Source: Ciona savignyi (Eukaryota; Chordata; Ascidiacea; Phlebobranchia; Cionidae). Taken from it: a stretch of 64,000 nucleotides of DNA. Under the pieces are notes generated by a model that did not search any database, was not told the origin of the DNA, and saw only the letters and a list, made by a program, of their open reading frames with translations. The translations under genes and the position numbers were made by a program. The stretch covers positions 413,462 to 477,461 of the forward strand of contig CH003211.1 of the NCBI GenBank assembly GCA_000149265.1. Direction: 5' to 3'. Numbering within the stretch: position 1 is the first letter of the stretch; each line of letters starts with the position of its first letter. Below, one piece after another: positions 20,456 to 32,200 of the stretch.

Positions 20456-21037
20456 TACTTTTTCTCAGTTGACAGTTTCACAATTTTGCATGGCGTGTTC
20501 ATGTACTTTACACACTGATTGTACCGAATAAATTGTAAATGTTGTCTCGAGGCACCCACTGCTCTTTCTGGCCAAAGAAATCGCTCTGGAGCTACAAACA
20601 CGAACTCACCTATAACTAACTTATAATTATATCCGGACATAAGACCACCAATTTGTGTACATAAACATGTTGATTTTTCAAAATACTTTGGCTTATACAT
20701 AGTTTATACATAATTTCAAAAAAACATTTTGGTAGGCTACGGGTTTCTAGATCTCATTTACCGAATGTCATGATATGTTAGTTTTATGATCCCATATTCG
20801 CCATCTAAAGCTTGCACTCAACATTAGACCAGTTCCACACACAGGCTTGTACGACAGCGGACTGGTGTTTGTTACCTAACAATTGTAACGTGTTGGACAA
20901 AAATGTCCAAGTTGCATTTTAATAAGACTGAAATAGCAAAATACAGTAAACGATTTATTCATAAAAAAACATGTAATATACGTTGCAAATGATCGCAACA
21001 CAACGTAGCCCCAGTCAGCAGCGCGTTTATCTTAGAG
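20456..21037. other. Intergenic; no gene seen
   Basis: A minus-strand open frame here overlaps the tRNA gene and has no splice signals or recognisable domain, so I do not call it. Nothing else stands out. Confidence 0.5.
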
Positions 21038-22069
21038 CTATTGGCACGCTGGTATGACCATTTGGATTCCCTCCATCCCAGTCCCGTTCTTAGTGTAGAA
21101 AATTGTCAACCTTCCGCTGCGTGTTAACGAACCTGCACAAATACAACTTTATACTATCTAGAATATATGTTTTATTTTATGTAGTCAAATACGAGTTTTG
21201 TTAAAGTGCAGGTCAAAGCCGTTTCTATGATGTCTGTGTATGTATATATAGAGTTTATAGACGAAGAAGTCTAGTCTTATATCTTCTTTGGTATAGATGC
21301 ATACACCCCACGTTTTAATAGCTACATACACATGAAGCCACAAATTATATGGTTCTTCAATGTTGATAACAAAATATTCGTGACCCACTTGATATTCGAA
21401 TCTCCGTCCACGTGACCGCACTTCTCTTGTTACGCTTGGATGATATAGCACGGTTTAGTGGAATAACGTCAAGCCATGCATATCGAACCTGGCTGGTGGA
21501 AAAGTCGCAGTCTTCAAATTGAATGTAGTTTGCCCTATAAAACAAATTCCATTGAATAAAATGTTATATATTTCTGAACAAGTGTCTTTTTGTGATAGTG
21601 GCCAACCCGTATGGTTGGTAGGGTAAAAACGGATGTCCTTGCCAGCCAGCTACCCGCTTTAATCTTCACCCAGACTAATTATTGCGCATATATGTCCTTA
21701 CATATGATCAGATGATATTAATGTACAAATCATTTACTGTGAATTCCCAAAGTTATTAGGATAAAAATAACATATTGACCCACCTACTCAGTCATTTGCA
21801 TAGGGTAAACTTTCAAAACGGACACTGAAATGTTTTACATAATTATTTCGGCACTACAAATCCCGCTAACAAAACAATTCACATTTAAATACAGAACACT
21901 AATATACTTAAGTCTTACCAACCATGCCTCACCTCTCACCGTTGTCCATACACGCAGTTAGCGGGTAAAAAGCCACCGAACAGTTGCTGGCATTCTGTCC
22001 AGCGCTAATTTGAAGATCGTTGATTATCATAAACAAGGCGAACAAAAGTATAGAAACTGGCCAGCTCAT
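21038..22069 (-). CDS. Secreted protein, unrecognised; apparent 1-nt frameshift
   Basis: Three exons are proposed: 21933-22069, 21193-21534 and 21038-21132, giving about 190 codons. The start codon at 22069 opens a signal peptide (MSWPVSILLFALFMIIN) followed by QNASNCSV with an N-glycosylation motif. The donor AGAG|GTGAGG and acceptor TTATAG fit phase 2. Exon 2 reads QFEDCDFSTSQ in one frame and then continues as FEYQVGHEYFVIN and GVCIYTKEDIR in the next, so one extra base seems present between about 21440 and 21480. The final exon (SGRLTIFYTKNGTGM..PACQ, stop) fits by phase. Few cysteines are present. No family is recognised. It may be a polymorphic or broken copy, or contain an assembly error. 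Confidence 0.6.
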
Positions 22070-22532
22070 TTTAAAGGTACTCTCGTGCAGTGTCAGCTTC
22101 TAATCCACTACCAGCTACTAATATAGGTTTAGATACTGGTGAGGCCCTACAGGTAGACATGTATATATTAAATATTATACACAATGGTAAAGCTTTATGA
22201 CGCATTATATATCCTATGCCTTCGAGCAATAACATCGTAAAAAAGCTAAAGTACAATTATAGTTTTGCTTACAAAGCGTGTTAGAACTTTCTCTGAAAAT
22301 GTTTAAAATGATTTAATCATATTCGAAGGTGCAGGGTAGCGATAAAACCACAGGATATGACATCACAAGGTCGTGCAGACAATATCTAGCAACACAGGTT
22401 ATTCAGGGTTTACTTATTACAATGGTATGCTATCACCATTCCCCACAACTGTTTAGTTATTAATTGTCGGGCATTCCTACACAATCTTATCACCCAATAT
22501 CTTGTTCGAGGCTATCAGCGGTGTTGTCCAAC
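22070..22532. other. Intergenic between divergent small genes
   Basis: This is the 5' interval between the minus-strand secreted-protein gene and the tentative plus-strand gene. I see no clear TATA box or repeat. Confidence 0.4.
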
Positions 22533-23053
22533 ATGAATCACAATTGCCCGAGGGATCTATGTGCTGCATTAATCATGGGGAGATTAAAGCTTATTTGTGG
22601 AATTACCCTCGTTTTCTGCGGTTCTTTTTCGTTCATGCACCGAACGATAGAACAGTTAAACCGCGTATTTGATTTTGAGGTTAAAACTTTTTTATTTTCG
22701 GTTGCGAAAGCACCATTCTAATTTCTGGAATACTCATTCCGGACACCAAAATCGAGGTTATAAATTAATTATATTTATTTATTTGATCGTACACGCAAAA
22801 TCTACAACTACACGGCGAGGTAAAGGGTTACATTTTATAAAATCGACAACAGCTTAGCTGGTGAATATATTCGATTTCTGCTCAGAAAGTGCTGCTTCCG
22901 TGTCTGCAACGTGTTGTAAAGGGAATGTACTTTGTACAGCGTGTTTTGGACTCGTTGTCGCTTAACAAACTCGTGGCAGTGATTGTGGATTGGACAGTGA
23001 TGCACAACAGTGCTGGTGGTGGCGTAAAACACAAGACAGTTGACATAACGTGA
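22533..23053 (+). CDS. Tentative two-exon gene, hydrophobic N-terminus
   Basis: Exon 1 (22533 to 22664, or to 22679 with an alternative donor) reads MNHNCPRDLC then GRLKLICGITLVFCGSFSF, a plausible signal anchor or membrane segment. Exon 2 (22886-23053) follows a good acceptor, tttctgctcag, and stays open for 55 codons, ending KHKTVDIT. It contains MYFVQRVLDSLSLNKL and LVAVIVDW. Both donor options keep phase 0. An ATAATAAAAT signal lies near 23180. No family is recognised. The donors are weak, so the joining is uncertain. Transcript evidence would decide it. Confidence 0.35.
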
Positions 23054-23261
23054 TTTCAAATTGGAAACACTGACACACAAGACGTGATAAAATTCACAGA
23101 ACAAATTGAAGAAACATCTACAACCTGCGAATGAAATAGAAGTTTAAAGAGCAAGAATGCTAGTAGCTGACCAACAGATTATAATAAAATATGTAAAATT
23201 CTTTACACAAACATAGCAATGCAAAACAGATTTAAAGCCAAAAAATCAGAATTATCATTGG

Positions 23262-26200
23262 TCACCTTAAATTTCGAAGTCTGTTAAGCGCGCCACTGAG
23301 CAACGGTTGCTTTCTTTGTTTGGAGACCTCTAACGGTGGGAATCCATTGGGGAATTGTGAGCTGAAGATTTCCGGATAAGATTTCTGAAACTTTTGTGAT
23401 TGGAGTTTTAATTAAAGTATAGCATGGAAAAGGATTAGGTTTCAGTACATCTACACTTATTGTTAATGAAACCAGTGATGAGTAAGTTATTGCAATTTGC
23501 GCGATTCTGAAAAAACTTCAAAATGCTGGTGCTTACCCAAAGGGGATTTTTTGGCAAAAAAAATATCCTACACATAAATAACTACTTTAAATATAAAGAT
23601 TGAGACTAAGCCATGACAGGTAGTCGAAACTTCCCAGGCATTTCGTCAGCGTAACTCACTTAAATTCAACCAGAAAGTTGTGGTGAAATATTATGATACA
23701 ATACCACTACTTGCACGTTGCACCATCCCTCAATGGTAAACATGACCCTTATCTAAAATACTGAGAACTGGAAACATCACTCACCTGTTTTAGTTTCTTT
23801 CGTTTTTCTTTCGTATCAAGATTCTTGTCGGCAACGATTCCACGCAGCAAACCGAGCAGTGCATGTTCGGTATCCAAGCCATGCTCTTCGAATTCATGTT
23901 TTGTCACCTGCATGGATATCTTATATTGGTAACTGTTCATAGAAACAATATAAATGATAATGCTTCAGCAGTTGTTGGGACTGATGATTCTGTTTAAGTA
24001 AAAATGGGTTTCTGAACACAATTTAGAGTTTGACACAGTTACCCAACAACTATGATATTCTGCTTGCAATATATTTTCATGTATGGCATTGTGTCATGTA
24101 GAAGAATACACAGGTGGTTGTCTAAGTTCATACCTTCTAATATTGTTTTATTATACTTTATGAGTTTGTGTGATATATTGATCATAAATAACAATACCTG
24201 TTTGCAGAAAGTATACTGCCTTTTTAAACTTTTCGGATTATTTTGCACTTTCTTTTCTGGAACCTATAAGTTAAAAAAATTTGGTTTATAAAACATTTGT
24301 AACTATTGAGATACGAGGATGATTACTTCTTAATTAATAATGAAGTCAGTGATGGCCATTTGGCAAAAATGATACATATTTTCAAGTTACTATTCGACTG
24401 ACTAGTTAGGTTTGTCGCTGGATCAGCAGACAATTCAGTGGAATAACATGATAAACTAAAAAAGTAGCAACGTCTCAATTTAAATACAACACTCTGCAAT
24501 AACTCTGGTACCCCGACTGTAGGCATTGGGTTAGCTGTTCCAAGCATTTTACCACTTAAGTGGATAAAATATGAATATTCCATTCCAACATAACACAGTC
24601 AAATATAACTTATTTAGCATTAGTTTCACCACCTTTAAAAGAAGGTCGACGTTTTTCTGCTTCTCTAAAACCTCGTTTTTTAAATCCTCATGAACAATGA
24701 ACACAGATGATGAATGATCAAGGAGGAAGATGAACACCCGCTCTTGGAGGACCTTGCTCACGGGATCACATTCACGATGACGAATCACACAATCTGTGAA
24801 CTTATCGATCAACTGTGGATGGGAGGGAAAAAATCATTTTTTTTTGGTAAAAGCAGGAAAATGTTTGGTTATCATTTCAGTAATATCAAATAAATTTCAT
24901 TTGATTAAATAATGTAAACACTGCATTATGTTTTAAACTCATTCATGAATCCCATAAGAGATCATAATACAGCTTCACTTCACATAGCCAACCAAGGTAA
25001 ACAAAACTACCATATTGGGACTGGATTAAGATGATGTCAATTATATGAAAAGTAACTCACCAGCGCTCTAGTGGACACCTCATCATCAATGGAGATGAGA
25101 TGAGGGTTGGAAAGCATCTTCGTCATCATTCGGAGCAGGAGATGAAGTTTTCTTCAAACAGAGATGAAAAAATAATATTTTAGGTACAATCTGATAAAGA
25201 ATCTCTATATATATTTGATTTAAGGAGAACATAGGTAAAAACATAAAGCTGTATACATGCATTCCGTTATTACTTGAAAGTATGTTGTTTATCGGCTTGG
25301 CATAAAAACTATGTTCGAAAGTCTGCAACCTACAGCCTGCTTACCCAGATTGAAAATCATTGTAGTTTACAAATATAAGGTTTACACCAGTAATGGAAGG
25401 ATTAATGAACCAGCTGAACTGTTGCATAAAAAAGGCACTTGTTGGGATGTTCTTATCCAAATTATTTCATATTTTAGAATTTTAATTAATAATTGAGCAC
25501 TTGAGAAAATAGGCATAATTGTTTGATTAAACAATTTTTTTTTCATAATCAACGGCAGAAATATTAACTAAATACATAAATTTGTTCAAAATTCTATCAG
25601 TTGTTTTGCATCCCTCACCTTCTGTTTCCAGGTGAACCAACAAGAGACAAAGCTGAAAAGCTTCCTGCAGGTGTTTCTGCTCTTTAGAGTTTGTTTCTAC
25701 AAAACAAAGTATTATAATAGATAGTACCTTATTGGAATCTTGTACAGGGGTAGAGATATAGCAACTTGGGGATTGGTTAAAAACAAATTTCGTACATTAT
25801 TGATAATTTATGGAGACAATTTTATAGCAAAATAGAGAAACTTGCCTATTATTGAGAGTTGTCTTTTGGCAAGGTTAAGGGCATCACTTAGTGGTGAGTT
25901 TGGCTCGACCTTGATTCCCTCAATCCCTGACCTTTGACCCTTAACTGGAGTGTCATGTGACCAGCTCTTTCTGTTGCTCTTGTTACAATCGGTTGATATT
26001 TCGGTCAAGTTGTTGTGCGATCTGAGAATTCGATTGTGCATAAAAACTTTGAATACATTGAAGTACTTGTTACACATTTAACTAAATATTTTTAAATAAT
26101 AATGAAGTAAATATACCACAAGCATCAAAGCTTGTGTTTATATGAAAATAGCTAGGTAGTGGTGGAAGCTTTAAGTATTGGTGGCAATATTTAGTCTCAA

Positions 26201-29200
26201 CATTTCCCCTGCCCAATTTGTACTTTTTCAGCAACCAATGGTTTTGTAACGAAGTAATCAATTTTCATAAAAGTGTCATAAAAAGGTACCTGCTCCACTG
26301 CTCGGTATTGACATACGTCCTGATGTTGCGCACGCTGCTTCCACGAGATAAAGCTTTCGCAGCCAACGATTCTGACACAAACGGCAACCGCATTATTCTG
26401 GTTTTGACTCTGTTCACATCAGTTTCTATTGGAGTGGGCGGAACTTCTCGGCGAGCAATAATACTCGACTGCGATTTGCATTTGTAAAGCTCACTTTTGC
26501 AGGGTTGTTCTGTAAAATTGGTTGCTGGCATAGTGATTTTTACATACATAGTAGAAACCTTGCAAAATCGGATTTCCTTTTTTTAAATAATTAAAATAAT
26601 AGATGCCCACAGTCACACAGATTATTTTTACATAATAGATGTACATAGATCAGGTTGAGTGTAAGGATTAATAAATTAGATAAAAAATGCATTTTTACTT
26701 GGTGTTTTGTGAAACTTTAATCAAAGTTTTATATTAATGATGAAATTAAAAACTCACTTTTGGAAAAAGTTGGATCACTTTCTGCCGGTTTCTTAATTTT
26801 CATTTGCCTGCTCCTTGGTAAGCTTCTATAGTTTAAATTGGTATCCCGATCATAGGAACGTGCTTGTGGCTTTATATCCTGGTAACAATCATCTGATAAA
26901 AGTGGAGCCATTTCATCGTCACAACTCCTCCAAGAATGACGATTGTTGTTATGACCTCGAGCTGTGGCTTCAATGACCGTGAAAGCAGTATTCGGAGCCG
27001 TGTCGTCTGCCATCAGGTTCAGTTCAAGCTCACTACGCATTGTGTGGCTCATATTAACAAGAAGATCCTCCACAGAGGAAAAGTCATCGGGGTTGGTTGC
27101 AGGGTCGTGCCATTCTCCTGCAGGGTAGAAAACATATTTACAAGTCTTAATCAGTGCATGGTTTCTAAAAAGTTCACCGGTACATATTACATTTAAGTAA
27201 TTCTAATAGTTTACAACCAACTTTAAAAATACCTATTCTGTGACCACTAGCCAGACATACCAGGCCTATATGATAATATATGTTTAAACTATGATACTTC
27301 AAATGCAGTATGAAGTAACCATTCATCTAGATTTGTTTTTTTGGGGGGCATAGAAATAAATAGTTCAACCTAGCATGCACTAATCACAGTATCAGGTTTA
27401 CTGTGGTCAGTGGGGTTTGTGACTTAACATTTTGCAAAACACATAAGTACCTGCAAGAACTTGTGCTTGATTATTGTTTTCACCATCACTGTCCATGAGT
27501 TGATCAACCAAATCCGAGTTGTTGTTGCCGACGTATATTGATTGTTGGCTCAATGCTGGTTTCATGGGAAAACTTAAAAAATAAAATAAAATTAAAAATC
27601 CGAAAAATAAAACATATGATGTAATTTGTTTTACTAAGAAGAGGCTGAGAAAACGGTCTGTGGAAAGCATTTCTTGTTGTATCAACTAGTGTAATACTTA
27701 TTTAGCAAAAGTTTTATTTGTAGTGTAGTTATATGGATAAGAATTATGGTTATTAGAGTTATCATAGATGGTCATTAGGCTTGAAGGTATAGTTGGGTTA
27801 ATAAAACATATTTCGATTTGTTCGAATTGACCTTCACTCTTGTTTATGACTGATCGGCTGCATATTACCTTTTAACAAATTTGAAGAGTAGTTGTTCAGT
27901 TTTTATCTAAATAGAAATTACCTGTTCAGCCGTTCAAAATTCTCTTCATTAAGCACATCAAGATTTTGAACACTTCGGAACAGGTTCCGACCGGTTAAAC
28001 CGGATTTAACTGGATTTCCTCCAGGCACCAACCTGCTTTCAAAGTACAAAAAATTGTAGAAAATGTTTAATAAGTTGTATTGTACAACAATTAAAAAAAT
28101 TAATTATTTAATTTGACTTTTAACCACTTAGAGCATAACACATGTATTTGTGAATTAGACCAAAAAAATTAAAATATTACATTAAAAATAAAATTATATA
28201 TGAAAAGTATTGATTTTTAGTGATTTTACCCTAATAATCATTGTTCAATGTTTATTTACCTCGAAGAGTTGTTGTTGTTCTTTTCACACGGAGGTACTTT
28301 CATGTCTGTGAAGAATAGTTACAATCTTTTAAGCACAATTTGAAGAAAAAGCTATTTTGTGTGAAATTTGAGAGGCTACTTGATGTTTTTGCTACCAGTG
28401 AGTAAGGGAGCCTCTTGCCTACTGAAAGAACATTAACAACTGACAATATATAGAGGTGTTCCAACTACCCAATGTTAGGATAGGATATTCATGTTTATCC
28501 TAGGGAATGGAAAACGCAAGAGGCATTATTACAGGAGTGATTGTCAGATCACCTCGCGCTCACCATCAGGTTTGCTCTATTGCAGTGCAAATGATGAAAG
28601 TTGCCTTCAGGATGTCTCGTTTAACCACATTCAAAAAATTAATAAGTTTTTATGATGCAAAACCAACATAAATATATGTGGAGGCAGTCCAACTAACTTT
28701 CATCATAAACAAGTTGTTTCTTCCTCCTCCCACGTGAAGATCGCTCTCTCCGAATCGCCAGATTCTCGTGCCTCATCTGCGCTTGCATCAGTTGCTTGTG
28801 GATCTTACTGATCTCATCTCGCTGGACCAGACTCTCTTTCTCTGGGATGTAAGATCACATGTTTAAAAGATACATAGCATGGTACAAACACACCTTATAC
28901 TTGGATCAATAATATAATGTTTATTGGGTTGACTTTATTGCAAAAAAATATTAGATAAACTAACAAGTTGCGATTTATTTTACCCTCGCTTAAGGTTGTT
29001 AAAGTATTTACAAAAATAATTTGCATAGCTGTAACCAGTAAATAAAGAAAAACAAAGCCAGTTTCTTATACCAAAACTGCAATCTTGTAATTCGAATGAG
29101 TTTGTGCATACAAAGTAAATTATATATATAATGAAAACTTGTTTAAATAAAAGTACCTTGCACAGCAACAGTGTGTGATGCACCGGTGCACATTTCATCA

Positions 29201-32200
29201 AGCAGTTCACATCGCACAAGTACCGTCGTGAACAACTCGTACAGGCTGAATGTGAGCAGTGGGTCTTGTGCAGCATGGAAGTAATCCAGGACAGCTTTAA
29301 ACACATCTTTCTCAAATCCTGAGTATTTTTTTAATATAATTATTAAGATTGATACAATAACAAGTGAATGTAAATTGTTTTTAATCAAACAATAAGTAAA
29401 AAATTAACAAACTTCCACAAATATACCAAGCACAATAATTCCTTTATAAACCTTACAATATGTACTGCCATATAATTCTAATTGCGTAAAACATAATCTG
29501 AATATGCCCTCGCTGTTATAAATTATCTTAACAAACCTTCATAACAAGGCAATCCACAATCAGTGCTATAGGGCCAATTGGACAAACACTTCATTGCGCT
29601 TAAAATCCAACAAGGAATATCTTCAGAAGGTTCCACAGTGACCACACCAGATGGCCCAATGGTGGAAGTATTGTAGGCAATGTTGTCAGCTTGTATTTGA
29701 GGCATAATGTCGATTATTTCACCAAGATGCAGCACTTTCTTTAAACTAAAACGTAATCAGGAATCATAAGTGAGTAAAAGGTTTATTACACACCATGGAT
29801 GTTAATTTACCAGATGTTATAATTTCAAAAGTACTTTAAACATTATATGATTTAAGAATGAATGCTAACAGAGCAAAGTAATAGTTTAGTAAGGTACCTG
29901 AAATCATTTGGACAAGAAAGGGCAATCAAAATGTATTCCTTATTAAAAGGGTATCCCAAAATAAAATTGTTTATGTGTTATACCCGAATAAAAATAACCA
30001 TTTAAATATAATTATGTTAATTAACACAACAAATGAATTATATATATATATGCACTAATAAATACTAACTATAAATCGAACATCAGTTAAAACTCACCGG
30101 TACAATAAACAATCTTTCCAGATGTTTTCCATTTTCATTGCAACAGCTCTAGGTTCACTTGCAGTGGCTTTCTGCAAAAAGGATCCTCCATTTCCCTTCG
30201 ATTTTGAAGTTTCCAATGTAGGTGTCTGTTAAAATGAGAAATTATGTTTAAAGAATAATTGCTGGTTCCTTTGAACATATAGACAGAGCAGACTATTCAT
30301 TAAAAAAAAAGAGTGCACAAATACTTCACTATGACCTAATGAGACAGTAGCAATTATGTAATTAGTGGGCTCATTATCCATGGTAAAGCGATCTTGTGAC
30401 AATAGACACGAATGACTGATCCCATGTCCAAAGGACAATATACTTCAAAAATAATGGATGTCACAAGTCACAACTCACAATAGATATATTATATAATAAC
30501 TAATTTTAAATAAATAATTAAAATATAATAAATACACTTTAAACTATATACACACACATAATATATATATATCAATACAGTGTATACATTTTCTAGGTCA
30601 AAAGATTGCTACTGCAAAAAGCTATAAAAACAGCTTACATTAAATTGTTATAGCTATAATCTTTCTGTTAGACCCACAAAACACAATGCTTTTATTATAG
30701 ATTATATTACTCTTTATTTTAAAGGCTTAGTGCAAAATTCTGTGATTACGCTATATGGACAAACCCCCCGGCAACCTAACAAATAACAACTTGATTGTGT
30801 AAAAACACATATATACTTTGGCAACAGGGTTTATTCGTAGTAGCTCGTCCTTGAAACTTTTACATTTACGGACATTGGTGGTTGGTTTTTCATTGTTGAG
30901 TGTTTTTAAAGGCATTCTGTGGTTTTTTGTTGGTGAATGCTCAGAATAAAACCTGAAATGATATAGAGTTTTAGCAATAAAATAAAATAAATTGCAGCGT
31001 TTTATTTTGGTGTCTCAAAAAGAATAAAAAAACACAATTTAGCAATGAGCATTCTGATATTACTAAATCAATACACAAATACCTAAATAAATTGAATTTT
31101 AAAGCCATTTAAGGCATTATTAGTGGTACGGAGTCTAAATGTTCATGAGTTTAAGTCTGTCAGAATGTTCATATTAACTATCTCTCTATATCTTTTTATT
31201 CAAATGTATTATACATAGGGATGCACAATATAGGATAGTTAGGTATTCTAGAATATTCTAGAATAATATATTTCGAATCTAGAATTTCGAATCCTGTTCT
31301 AGAATGTTTTACCATGTATTTAAATTTGCTATGCTGTGCATATAATTTCTCATTTATAGTGAATTAGCCATATGCTTTTAAACTGTGATGAGAGCAATTT
31401 ACGTAGTCCAACAATATTTTACCATTGCATATTTTTTAATCATGTGTAACATCTCTAAACACTATCTGTCATAAGGGAGGATAATAGTCTAGTAGGTTGT
31501 TGTTGAAATGAATGGCTGAGAAAAATGCTTCCAAACACCACACAATTTTTATTTCACTAGTTTGGTATCAAGACTAGCTATTAATGCCATTGCACAATTA
31601 AACATTAATTTACTATTTAACACAGTTATACATTGGTAAAAGTATAATAAATTAATCACTGCAAAATCACCTAACTAAATAACACATAGGATATCATCAA
31701 ATTGAATACATAGGATTTCATTCATTGTGTTTATTGAAAACATAGTTGTTTAAGTGAAATATATATTGCAAATACTAACGTGTTTAGTCTGTAAATAACT
31801 CTTCTGCCTTTGGAATAATTGCGTCATATTTAAAGGTGCGATTAACGTGATTACAGCCTGGCGAACGTGACCTACTTTCTTTGTGCGTGCGTTCGTTTTA
31901 AGCGCTTCCACGATGCACGTGTATGGGACAACTGATAAGATAATGTTGTTGTGCTTTGATGCAAGTTGTATTTCCGAGCTACCGCTTTAGAAAATGTTCG
32001 GACGCCTTCGCACGATAGATGCACTTTCGGTATGGAGAAACGCATTACGGGTATTACATACGAATGAAGAAGCCATTTTACAATTTTGAGATTACGAATT
32101 TACTTCAATGACGATGCACCAAAAGTTCCTTATCATAGTTATCCACTGTCGCACGCTTGCTGAAACGATACGCTGACGTCTGCATAATCGGCATCATGTG

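Noticed and set aside
20380..20700. Minus-strand open frame of 106 codons
   Set aside because: It overlaps the tRNA-Tyr gene in antisense, and I see no splice signals or domain.
22835..23104. Minus-strand open frame
   Set aside because: Its composition is less protein-like than the plus-strand exon it overlaps, and it has no start context or splice partner.
31250..31310. Cluster of TTCGAA/TCTAGAA resembling heat-shock elements
   Set aside because: It lies at the end of a hAT-like element with a mirror cluster at the other end, so it is better explained as subterminal repeats.
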